Below, one piece after another: positions 17,301-23,741 of a stretch of 26,747 nucleotides of DNA. This DNA comes from Nitrospira sp. SG-bin2 (GTDB lineage: Bacteria > Nitrospirota > Nitrospiria > Nitrospirales > Nitrospiraceae). How positions within the stretch are numbered: position 1 is the stretch's first letter; each line of letters begins with the position of its first letter. The stretch covers positions 1-26,747 of the forward strand of contig LVWT01000046.1 of NCBI GenBank assembly GCA_002083405.1, written 5' to 3'. A program made the position numbers and the translations under genes. A model generated the notes under the pieces. It made no database searches and was not told where the DNA came from. It was given only the letters and a program-made list of their open reading frames with translations.

Positions 17301-17464
17301 GGATTGCCGCACCGATGATCGGTGGCATGGTGTCGTCCACGATCCTAACGCTAGTGGTAATACCGGTGCTCTATATGTTCTGGCGTGGCTGGCCTGTTTC
17401 GCCAGCGGATCAACCGCTACCGGCGAGTGCCAACTTAGCGCGGGGAGTGCCGGAAGACACCTAA
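14303..17464 (+). CDS. cusA: Cu(I)/Ag(I) RND efflux pump CusA
   Basis: This is the inner-membrane RND antiporter that drives Cu(I)/Ag(I) through CusB and CusC, 1053 aa and complete. Helix 4 has AIGAMVDAAIVMVEN, the Cu/Ag-type motif, with Asp405 and Glu412; E. coli CusA uses Asp405. The periplasmic metal triad is present: Met564 (LYMPTT), Met614 (VGMAEI) and Met663 (TEMITT). These are spaced 50 and 49 residues apart, as are Met573, Met623 and Met672 in E. coli CusA. Other family segments include SRLGAEFMPPLNEGTILYM and MTVAAIMGGLLPIMWTTGTG. A 105-bp identical copy of part of the 3' end is at 23007-23111. It is the third gene of cusCBA and is followed by a weak hairpin and a cytochrome gene. 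Confidence 0.95.
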   Translation: MLARLIHGSARNPILVIICVGLLGAWGLWAGFKVPLDAVPDLSDVQVTIYTEWQGRSPTLIEDQVTYPIVTSLLAGPKVKRVRGVSEYGVSYVYVIFEDRTDLYWARSRVLEYLQKLTGKLPAGVAPTLGPDATGVGWVYQYALVDESGAHDLAQLRSLQDWHLRYQLESVPGVAEVSAVGGFVKQYQIEVDPNTLAAHRLPIKTIIEAVRNSNAEVSGRVLEMAGTEYVIRGRGYLRSIDDIELIPVGTDGRGTPILIRDIAHVQIGPDQRRGVAELDGKGQTVGGIVIMRAGENALAVIERVKARLAEITPALPQGVHIVPTYDRSDLIYRAIAVLREKLVEESIIVSLVAIVFLFHLRSALVAILILPVAVLLAFIPMAYLNITSSIMSLGGIAIAIGAMVDAAIVMVENAHKRLEQSPQADRIETIIAAAKEVGRPLFFSLLVIAVSFLPIFALEAQEGRLFTPLAYTKTFSMLFATALSVTLAPVLMVLLIRGRIRAEGKNPLNRLLVALYRPILSGALRVRWLTLALAVVIVGFTAPIFSRLGAEFMPPLNEGTILYMPTTVPGLSIPESAKVLQVQDQLLTSFPEVERVFGKMGKAPTATDPAFVGMAEITVTLKPESQWRPGMTWDRLLDEMDAKLRIPGFPNIWWMPIQTRTEMITTGVRSPVGIKVLGPDLKTIEKIGLEIEQALASVPGTKSAFAERLNEGYYLDLTVNRREAARYGLTVGDVQTVITSAIGGETVTTTVEGRERYPVNVRYKRELRDDPDRLKRVLIPTPTGAQIPIGQIADLVITQGPPSIADEAGSLAGLVSVSVSGRDLRGYVHDAQRAVRDRVTLPSGYRLIWTGQYEHLMRAEERLKLVVPVTIGIILLLLYLNFGSLAKSLIVLLSVPFAAIGAIWYLDYLGYNLSVAVWVGIIALAGVAAETGVVMLVYLDEAYERRVREGRMTTVQDLREAIMEGAVQRVRPKMMTVAAIMGGLLPIMWTTGTGADVMKRIAAPMIGGMVSSTILTLVVIPVLYMFWRGWPVSPADQPLPASANLARGVPEDT
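17147..17251 (+). repeat. 105-bp exact direct repeat within cusA, copied at 23007-23111
   Basis: Bases 17147-17251 are identical to 23007-23111 by direct comparison (constant offset 5860). Beyond 17251 the two copies begin to differ, mostly at synonymous positions, and resemblance continues to about 17385/23245. The left limit of identity coincides with the fusion point of the scar at 23007. Confidence 0.9.
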
Positions 17465-17474
17465 ATACTTGTAC

Positions 17475-17498
17475 CCCGATGAAACGTGATGCATCGGG
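17475..17498 (+). terminator. Weak hairpin between cusA and the cytochrome gene
   Basis: CCCGATG (17475-17481) pairs with CATCGGG (17492-17498) around a 10-base loop. No run of T follows, so it may be a weak terminator, an mRNA-stabilising stem or chance. It starts 11 bp after the cusA stop. Confidence 0.25.
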
Positions 17499-17527
17499 CT
17501 CGTGCCGATGATTTCTTGGGAGACACC

Positions 17528-18091
17528 ATGAATGAGAACCGTAGCCGATTATTCATAACGACGGCTTTAGTCCTCGGTGGTGCAGGCTTGTTTGTAGTCG
17601 GCTTCCTGGTGTCCTGCATGATGCCCATGATGGGGATGATGGGCATGGACGACAAGAAAGATCAGGGCATGATGGATCAGGGGCACATGAAGGAGATGAT
17701 GCAACAGATGATGGGCGGGATGTTGCCGCCGGGCATCAGGCCCCAAGATCTTCCGGAACCGGAAAGCCGAGGGGCGAAATTGCTGAGCACGTACTGCGCT
17801 CAGTGTCATCATCTTCCTAGTCCGCGCATGCATACAGCAGCAGACTGGCCTCGCGTGGCTGGCCGGATGCTGATGCGGGAGCGGATGATGGCCGGAATGC
17901 GCGGCATGATGATGCAGGTGAAGGCCCCCGCACCCCAAGATGAGGACGCGTTACTGCAATATCTGAAAACCCACGCCATGCACGGGTTGTTTCCGATGGC
18001 AATTCCTGAACCGGATTCACCAGGCGCCCTCTTCCAGCAAACCTGTGCGCAATGCCATGCCCTACCTGAGCCGAAACAACACATAGCCTAA
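17528..18091 (+). CDS. Met-rich dihaem cytochrome c lipoprotein, 3' end interrupted
   Basis: The product would carry two c-type haems at the envelope and take part in electron transfer. ATG 17528 follows TTGGGAG; the frame's earlier start at 17486 has no support. The 187-aa protein begins with a hydrophobic segment and a possible lipobox (FLVSC, Cys30). A very Met-rich stretch follows (about 30-67; MMPMMGMMGM). Two haem motifs are seen: CAQCHH (Cys90, Cys93, His94) and CAQCHA (Cys173, Cys176, His177). Repeat 1 continues HTAADWPRVAGRM, but repeat 2 stops at KQHIA. The expected rest of repeat 2 lies in another frame just downstream (18097-18225). The product therefore lacks most of its second haem domain. 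It follows cusA in the same direction, suggesting a link to copper handling. Confidence 0.8.
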   Translation: MNENRSRLFITTALVLGGAGLFVVGFLVSCMMPMMGMMGMDDKKDQGMMDQGHMKEMMQQMMGGMLPPGIRPQDLPEPESRGAKLLSTYCAQCHHLPSPRMHTAADWPRVAGRMLMRERMMAGMRGMMMQVKAPAPQDEDALLQYLKTHAMHGLFPMAIPEPDSPGALFQQTCAQCHALPEPKQHIA

Positions 18092-18096
18092 GATAA

Positions 18097-18225
18097 GAAT
18101 GGACTATGGTGGTGAAGCGGATGCGACAGAACATGAAGAGCATGGGCAGGCGGGAGATCACAGATCAGGAGGCGAGGGACATTACAGCTTACCTGGAGCG
18201 ACACTCAAGTGAGATCGAAAGATGA
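18097..18225 (+). pseudogene. Displaced C-terminal tail of the dihaem cytochrome c (frameshift)
   Basis: Reading from 18097 in a different frame gives EWTMVVKRMRQNMKSMG, then REITDQEARDITAYLERH, ending at TGA 18223-18225. This matches the way repeat 1 continues after its haem (DWPRVAGRM...) and ends like a cytochrome c domain, with candidate distal Met ligands. The break holds a tandem 5-bp repeat, TAAGA TAAGA, at 18089-18098. Removing one copy restores the frame but leaves a TAA stop, so at least two changes are needed to explain the break. Confidence 0.7.
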
Positions 18226-18352
18226 CAAATCGGTGATGGGTCCCATACCTACGCGGATCCCCCCGGCGGATGTGAGAGGGAAAGAGGGACCGTGATTACG
18301 GACGCCCAAGAGATCATGACTACGAGCACTCTAGATTAGTAGGAGGTGAACC

Positions 18353-18715
18353 ATGAGAGCCTGGTGGAAGTTGCCAAAGTCCCTCATACCGGTTCTGGTC
18401 ATGTTCGGGCTCGTGGCGTGCGCGGTCACCGGGAGTCCTCCTCGAGACCTTCTTGCCAAGGATGACCACGCCGCCCTGGCAGCCTGGTATACAAAGGAGG
18501 CGGCGAGCCTACGATGGAAGGTAGAGGAGATGCGCCTGATGCGGGAAATGTACGAGGCACCTTCATATCAGCCCGCTCCAAAAGAGTCCAAAGCGGAGTT
18601 GATCGCGCACTGTCAGCGCTTCATCGAGTTCTACAGCAAAGCCGCCGAGGAAGCCGAAAGCATGGCCCAAGCTTATCGGGGGATCGGTGAGCATAAGCAC
18701 GAGAGGGATCGCTGA
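18353..18715 (+). CDS. Lipoprotein of unknown function
   Basis: I do not recognise this 120-aa protein. It has a classical lipoprotein signal (VLVMFGLVAC, Cys23), so it should be anchored in the envelope facing the periplasm. The mature part is helical and charged (YTKEAASLRWKVEEMRLMRE; then HCQRFIEFYSKAAEEAESMA) with one further Cys, suggesting a helical hairpin. AGGAGGTG lies 5 bases before the ATG. It sits between the Met-rich cytochrome and a Met-rich mini-lipoprotein in the cus region, so a copper-related periplasmic role is possible from context only. Confidence 0.7.
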   Translation: MRAWWKLPKSLIPVLVMFGLVACAVTGSPPRDLLAKDDHAALAAWYTKEAASLRWKVEEMRLMREMYEAPSYQPAPKESKAELIAHCQRFIEFYSKAAEEAESMAQAYRGIGEHKHERDR

Positions 18716-18828
18716 CACACGTTAGGTTGGGACCTTCGGCTTCTTGAGCAGCCTATTGTGGATCATGGTCCAAGGACGGCCCAGCGAGCGTAGCTTGCTG
18801 AGAGCATCATTGAAAGGAGGACTGTTCC

Positions 18829-18999
18829 ATGAAATCACTATTGCAATCGTTTTTTGTGTTGATGACTGCAACCTTAGTCTCCGGGTGCATTTGCCTGATG
18901 CCGATGAACGACATGAGCATGAAGGAGAAGAAGGATAGCGGCATGACGAAGGTGGACGAGCGAGGTAGTGGCATGTCGATGACTGGAACAACGGCCTAA
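18829..18999 (+). CDS. 56-aa Met-rich lipoprotein
   Basis: A short gene with a strong ribosome site: AAGGAGG at 18814-18820, 8 bases before ATG 18829. The product starts MKSLLQSFFVLMTATLVSGC, a clear lipoprotein signal with lipobox Cys20, then has C22 and a Met-rich tail (LMPMNDMSMKEKKDSGM and GSGMSMTG). Methionine-rich envelope peptides commonly bind Cu(I)/Ag(I), so it may be a periplasmic copper-binding lipoprotein; this is inference. The LVS-C, MPM and KKDxGM elements resemble the N-terminus of the cytochrome at 17528. A GC-rich stem (18782-18789 with 18793-18800, 3-base loop, one G-T pair) lies just upstream of the ribosome site. The next gene is the P1B ATPase. Confidence 0.7.
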   Translation: MKSLLQSFFVLMTATLVSGCICLMPMNDMSMKEKKDSGMTKVDERGSGMSMTGTTA

Positions 19000-19151
19000 A
19001 CCGGTTGGTGATCAAAGAAAGTAATGGAGCGAGAGACGGGGCACTACGCCGGGGGAGAGCAGACTACGATCCCAGTTCAAGGCAGACAAGATGGAGGTTT
19101 GCAGTGATAGTTCTACCGTACAGTGAACGCAAGTAGGAGAAGGAGGATGCG

Positions 19152-21830
19152 ATGAAAACCATTCTCATGAGCCAGCCCACTCCCCCGGCCGACCTGGCCA
19201 TCGACCCGGTATGTGGGATGACGGTGGACCCAACCACTGCGGCGGGGCGCGACAACTACCAAGGCAAGACCTACTACTTCTGTGCGGTATCCTGTCTCGA
19301 CAAATTCAAAGCCGACCCAGAACGGTTCTTAAAGTCGGCGCCGGCCGGTCTCATATCATTGGAGAAGAAAAAGCCGTTGCCGATGATGATGCCGGTTCAG
19401 CCGGCGCCGGAAATCGGCGTGCGCGACCCTGTCTGCGGCATGACGGTGCAGCCTACTACGGCGGCCGGTTTATACGAGTATGGCGGCAAGATGTACTACT
19501 TCTGTGCGACCCGGTGTCTCGAAAAGTTTCGTGCCGACCCCGATTATTACCTATCCCCGCCTGATCAACGGACTCCGAAACCGATGCCCGTTCCAGCCTG
19601 CGGAATCGTCAAGTATGTCTGTCCAATGGACCCCGAGGTTTCGGAATCAAAACCCGGCGCATGTCCCATCTGTGGAATGGCACTGGAGCCGGCGGACGTG
19701 ACCGTTCAACCGACCCGTACTGAATATACCTGTCCCATGCATCCGGAGATCGTGCAATCAGCGCCGGGCGCGTGCCCGATTTGCGGAATGGCATTGGAGG
19801 CACGCGCGGTGACGATGGAGGAAGTCAATCCGGAACTGGTGGATATGACGCGCCGGTTCTGGCAGAGCGTGGTTCTCGGTTCACCCATTCTCGCGCTGAT
19901 GATTTCCGACATGCTGCCGGGCCATCCATTGCAACAACTTGTTTCCGGAAAAGCCCTGGTCTGGTTTCAGTTCCTGCTGGCGACACCGGTGGTGCTCTGG
20001 ATCGGCAGGCCGCTGTTCGAACGTGCGTGGACATCGGTCGTCAATCGCCATCTGAATATGTTTACGCTGATCGGTCTCGGCACCGGTGCGGCCTATCTCT
20101 ACAGTGTTGCAGCCACGTTCATGCCAGGCCTATTCCCTGACTCGTTTCGTACCCACGGGGGGGAACTTGCAGTTTACTTTGAGCCGGCGGTCGTCATCAT
20201 CGCGCTCGTCTTGTTGGGCCAGGTGTTGGAACTGCGGGCGCGCAGCCGGACGAGCAGTGCGCTCAAGGCGTTGTTGGGGCTTGCCCCGAAAACGGCACGC
20301 GTTGTCCGAAGCGACGCCCGGGAAGAAGATATTCCGTTGGAGCAGGTTCAGGTTGGTGATCGGTTGCGCGTCCGACCGGGAGAGAAGATTCCCGTGGATG
20401 GCGTGGTGTTGGAGGGCGCAAGCGCTGTCGACGAATCCATGGTGACCGGTGAGTCGATTCCGGTTGAGAAGCAACCTGGTCAGAAAGTAATGGGTGCCAC
20501 CGTCAATGGGACAGGCAGTTTTGTGATGCGCGCCGAACGAGTCGGTCGAGAGACATTGCTGGCGCAAATCGTGCGGATGGTCAGTGAGGCGCAACGCACC
20601 AGGGCGCCGATTCAACGATTGACAGATGTTGTCGCTGCCTATTTTGTGCCGATTGTGATTCTGGTCGCCGCTGTCACCTTCATCATCTGGGCGCTGTACG
20701 GCCCGGAACCTCGGATGGCCCATGCCTTGCTCAACGCCGTCGCGGTGCTGATCATTGCCTGTCCCTGTGCCTTGGGGCTTGCGACTCCCATGTCGATCAT
20801 GGTTGGGACAGGGCGCGGCGCGACGGCAGGTGTGCTGATCCGCAATGCCGAAGCATTGGAAACGTTGGCGAAGGTCGATGTCCTGGTCGTCGATAAGACG
20901 GGTACACTCACGGAAGGCAAACCGCACCTGATGACAGTCGCTCCTTTTCCAAACGTAACGGAGAATGAATTGCTTCGGCTTGCATCGGGCCTAGAGCAGA
21001 ACAGCGAACATCCGTTGGCGGCGGCCATTGTGTTCGGCGCTCGAGATCGGGGGATCGTTCCGGCCAAGACGCAGAGCTTTCGTTCTCTCACGGGGAAGGG
21101 AGTCACCGGCATGATCGAAGGTCGTGCAGTGGCCGTGGGCACCGTGCCGTTCCTCAACGAATTGAACGTCGAAACCGCGTCGTTATTATTCCAGGCTGAG
21201 CCGCTGAGGCAGGACGGCCAGACCGTCATGTTCGCGGCAATCGACGGCAAGCCCGCGGGGTTGCTGGGTGTAGCTGATCCGGTCAAGCCCACTACGCCGG
21301 AGGCCATCGATTTGTTGCATCGTGAAGGACTACGGCTCGTGATGTTGACCGGCGACAGCAAGACCACCGCGCAGGCGGTGGCGCGCCGACTACAGATCGA
21401 CGAAGTGCAGGCGGACGTCTTGCCTGAACAAAAGGCGGCAGTCATCAGACAGCTTCAAGCCGACGGTCATGTGGTCGCGATGGCCGGTGACGGAATTAAT
21501 GATGCGCCGGCCTTGGCGCAGGCGCAGGTAGGGATTGCCATGGGGACGGGAACGGATGTCGCGATGGAAAGCGCGGGAGTCACGTTGGTGAAGGGCGACC
21601 TCCGAGCGATCGCCCGGGCGCGTCGGTTGAGCCACGGGACGATGCGGAACATCCGGCAGAATCTCTTCTTCGCCTTCGTCTACAACACGCTGGGTGTGCC
21701 TGTTGCCGCCGGGGTCCTCTATCCGTTCGTTGGGGTCCTTTTGAGCCCCATGATCGCGAGCGCCGCCATGACGTTCAGTTCCGTGTCGGTCATCGCAAAT
21801 GCGCTCCGATTGCGAAGAATAGCTTTGTGA
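19152..21830 (+). CDS. copA: Copper-translocating P1B-type ATPase with two YHS and two CPxCGM domains
   Basis: This is an inner-membrane ATP-driven exporter of Cu(I)/Ag(I), 892 aa, complete. ATG 19152 follows AGGAGAAGGAGG; ATG 19167 is an alternative. The N-terminus has no HMA domain. It has two YHS domains (DPVCGMTV at 18-25 with Cys44/Cys48, and 92-99 with Cys118/Cys122), then two heavy-metal-binding domains (YVCPMDP...CPICGM at 155-176 and YTCPMHP...CPICGM at 192-213). The pump core has TGES (432-435), CPC (537-539), DKTGT (Asp581), SEHPLA (618-623) and GDGINDAP (779-786), with about eight membrane helices. The last 439 codons match the gene at the left edge. It follows the envelope lipoproteins on the same strand and would feed periplasmic metal to CusCBA. 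Confidence 0.95.
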   Translation: MKTILMSQPTPPADLAIDPVCGMTVDPTTAAGRDNYQGKTYYFCAVSCLDKFKADPERFLKSAPAGLISLEKKKPLPMMMPVQPAPEIGVRDPVCGMTVQPTTAAGLYEYGGKMYYFCATRCLEKFRADPDYYLSPPDQRTPKPMPVPACGIVKYVCPMDPEVSESKPGACPICGMALEPADVTVQPTRTEYTCPMHPEIVQSAPGACPICGMALEARAVTMEEVNPELVDMTRRFWQSVVLGSPILALMISDMLPGHPLQQLVSGKALVWFQFLLATPVVLWIGRPLFERAWTSVVNRHLNMFTLIGLGTGAAYLYSVAATFMPGLFPDSFRTHGGELAVYFEPAVVIIALVLLGQVLELRARSRTSSALKALLGLAPKTARVVRSDAREEDIPLEQVQVGDRLRVRPGEKIPVDGVVLEGASAVDESMVTGESIPVEKQPGQKVMGATVNGTGSFVMRAERVGRETLLAQIVRMVSEAQRTRAPIQRLTDVVAAYFVPIVILVAAVTFIIWALYGPEPRMAHALLNAVAVLIIACPCALGLATPMSIMVGTGRGATAGVLIRNAEALETLAKVDVLVVDKTGTLTEGKPHLMTVAPFPNVTENELLRLASGLEQNSEHPLAAAIVFGARDRGIVPAKTQSFRSLTGKGVTGMIEGRAVAVGTVPFLNELNVETASLLFQAEPLRQDGQTVMFAAIDGKPAGLLGVADPVKPTTPEAIDLLHREGLRLVMLTGDSKTTAQAVARRLQIDEVQADVLPEQKAAVIRQLQADGHVVAMAGDGINDAPALAQAQVGIAMGTGTDVAMESAGVTLVKGDLRAIARARRLSHGTMRNIRQNLFFAFVYNTLGVPVAAGVLYPFVGVLLSPMIASAAMTFSSVSVIANALRLRRIAL

Positions 21831-22131
21831 CGCTTCAGGAGTTTGTTTAGGAACGGCTCGCGTCTTTGTAGAAGCTATGGGTTCGAAAGCGGCGTTAATG
21901 AGTTTGACGGCAATGTTCTTGGATCAATTTCTAGATGAGGATAAGCGGGCATTCTGCCACTCCCCGATCTTTATCCGTGTATATCTTGGGATTTTGCGTT
22001 CTTGTGCTCATTTAAGATGTCCGATCGATAGAAATGCTGGAGAAATATGTAGTTGTTCTGCGCGTGCGCCGCCAGGGGGGAGTATTGTACCGAGTATTTT
22101 CACCGCTATACGCGATACAAGGAGGTGTGCC
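21831..22131. other. Intergenic leader before the peroxiredoxin gene, no gene seen
   Basis: This 301-bp stretch has no ORF with a credible ribosome site. The peroxiredoxin frame stays open back to 21877, but its translation here is not family-like. AAGGAGG at the right end serves the peroxiredoxin. A TTGTAC/TATACG pair 16 bp apart lies just before it (about 22085-22112) and is at best a weak promoter candidate. Confidence 0.4.
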
Positions 22132-22767
22132 ATGGCCGTACGATTGGGAGACGAGGCGCCGAACTTTACGGCGGAGACGACGGAGGGAACCATCAATTTT
22201 CATGAATGGCTTGGGAACAGCTGGGGGATCTTGTTTTCGCATCCCAAAGACTATACCCCGGTTTGCACGACAGAGTTGGGGACGATGGCTAAAATCACGC
22301 CGGAGTTCAAAAAACGAGGCGTAAAAGTGATTGCCGTCAGCGTCGATCCGATGGATTCCCATAAGGGCTGGATCAACGACATCAACGAAACCCAAAGAAC
22401 GACGGTGAATTATCCCATCATCGCCGATCCGGATAAGAAGGTGGCGACGCTGTACGATATGATCCATCCCAACGCCTTCGACAATATGACGGTGCGATCG
22501 GTCTTCATGATCGGTCCCGACAAGAAGGTCAAGCTCACCTTGACATATCCTGCTTCCTGCGGCCGGAACTTCGATGAGCTGTTGAGAGTGATCGACTCTC
22601 TTCAACTGACCTCGAAGTTCAAAGTTGCGACCCCGGCGAACTGGAAGGAGGGCGAGGATTGCATCATCACTCCGGCGGTGAGCGACGCCGAAGCGAAAGA
22701 TCTCTTCCCCAAGGGATTCAAGACCGTGAAGCCCTATTTGCGCTACACGCCGCAGCCGAATCGGTAA
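22132..22767 (+). CDS. 1-Cys peroxiredoxin (Prx6 family)
   Basis: This cytosolic thiol peroxidase reduces H2O2 and organic peroxides. The start at 22132 follows AAGGAGG by 7 bases and gives 211 aa, the usual Prx6 length. The peroxidatic site is HPKDYTPVCTTELG (Cys about residue 46), with the Prx6-typical VSVDPMDSHKGWINDI and YPASCGRNFDELLRVIDSLQ segments. The C-terminal extension (ATPANWKEGEDCII, FPKGFKTVKPYLRYTP) is diagnostic for Prx6. A role against metal-induced oxidative stress fits the surroundings but is inference. A perfect palindrome lies 24 bp after the stop. Confidence 0.95.
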   Translation: MAVRLGDEAPNFTAETTEGTINFHEWLGNSWGILFSHPKDYTPVCTTELGTMAKITPEFKKRGVKVIAVSVDPMDSHKGWINDINETQRTTVNYPIIADPDKKVATLYDMIHPNAFDNMTVRSVFMIGPDKKVKLTLTYPASCGRNFDELLRVIDSLQLTSKFKVATPANWKEGEDCIITPAVSDAEAKDLFPKGFKTVKPYLRYTPQPNR

Positions 22768-22790
22768 GTTTTGGGAGCCGGAGTGAGCAG

Positions 22791-22818
22791 GGCAGAAGGT
22801 GCAGCTGCACCTTCTGCC
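22791..22818. terminator. 28-bp perfect palindrome downstream of peroxiredoxin
   Basis: The arms GGCAGAAGGTGCAG and CTGCACCTTCTGCC are exact reverse complements with no spacer, so RNA would form a roughly 12-bp stem with a tight loop. It starts 24 bp after the peroxiredoxin stop. No clean T-run follows (TGGTGCTCTTC), so it could be a bidirectional or imperfect terminator, or a protein-binding site. Confidence 0.6.
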
Positions 22819-22959
22819 TGGTGCTCTTCAAAGGCTGGCGAAGCCCTTCTTATTGTGGGTACCTTGCGGATTCTCATGGTAACCAGCGAGGGAGTAATAT
22901 CCGTACGGCTAGGCAATTATCTAGTGCATCTCTGAGCAGTCGATAATTCGGTTGATTGA

Positions 22960-23288
22960 GAGGTAGCGAGTCGGTCAGCCGAGATGACCGAGCAGGCGCT
23001 GCGCGCGAAGGTCGCATGACGACGGTACAGGACCTACGTGAGGCCATTATGGAAGGAGCCGTTCAACGAGTACGGCCCAAGATGATGACGGTGGCCGCGA
23101 TTATGGGCGGCGTGCTTCCCATCATGTGGACCACCGGTACAGGCGCCGATGTCATGAAACGGATTGCCGCGCCGATGATCGGCGGGATGGTGTCGTCCAC
23201 GGTGCTGACGTTGCTGGTGATTCCGGTGCTGTATGCCGTGTGGCGGAGTCGATCTCTGCCGGCCAATGAGAGCGGAGAATTGCCATGA
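22960..23288 (+). pseudogene. Fused cusC/cusA remnant
   Basis: This is a scar of a second cus operon. Bases 22969-23011 match cusC 11611-11653 at 40 of 43 positions, with weaker match back to 22960. In the cusC frame they read SRSAEMTEQALRAK. Bases 23007-23288 match the cusA 3' end, reading EGRMTTVQDLREAIMEGAV onward through MKRIAAPMIGGMVSST to a normal-looking C-terminus. The two parents share GAAGG exactly at the junction (23007-23011). The cusC part is in a different frame from the cusA part, so no functional protein is expected. The missing material corresponds to most of cusC, all of cusB and about nine-tenths of cusA. No ribosome site precedes the open frame. Confidence 0.85.
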
Positions 23289-23741
23289 CCCATACACAAC
23301 TTATTGATTTCGGTGATGCCTGGCTGAGTGGCCGCTTGTGTTACACGAAGATGGATCGTGATTGCCATTGGAGGATAGTGGAATTGTGAGATAGGCTATT
23401 ACTGAGACGGACGCTAATATAGTGCGTGTCTTGATTCTTGAAAGGCCTATAAACAAAGTCTTTTCGCGATTTTTAGTGGCAAACTGTGCACTCTTTTCTG
23501 GTCGGATTAGTAAGGAGTTCATCAGCCGTGACTCTAGCCGTATCTTTGTCATAGCGTCATCCTCAACTACCCTTGGGAGCGGGTTCCCATTTCCCAGAGA
23601 TGCCATTCTTGTATCCTGTTATTTCGCTACTCTATCTATGAAGAGCCATCGACATGATCAAAGTCTGAAGATTGCATAGTTCGACCTAAAACTGTCCTTC
23701 CGCAATTTGTGAAGGGGACAACGCGGAAAGCTAATCTGCCC
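23289..23741. other. Degenerate spacer after the cus remnant, no gene supported
   Basis: This 453-bp stretch is more AT-rich than the surroundings. It holds overlapping ORFs on both strands (23422-23679 plus, 23301-23606 minus) that lack ribosome sites and recognisable motifs. A 34-aa ORF (23285-23389) begins inside the remnant's stop codon (ATGA). It may be the start of a gene that once followed cusA in this copy, but is too short to call. Confidence 0.4.

Noticed and set aside
20130..21445. Two long overlapping minus-strand ORFs inside the P1B ATPase gene
   Set aside because: They are antisense shadows of the conserved pump core; similar shadows occur in the paralogue at the left edge.
21877..22131. 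N-terminal extension of the peroxiredoxin frame
   Set aside because: The extension is not peroxiredoxin-like and the strong ribosome site lies directly before 22132.
23285..23389. 34-aa ORF overlapping the remnant stop codon
   Set aside because: It has no family features; it may be a fragment of a lost downstream gene but cannot be supported as a gene.
23301..23679. Overlapping ORFs on both strands in the AT-richer spacer
   Set aside because: No ribosome sites, no motifs and mutual overlap; composition alone explains them.
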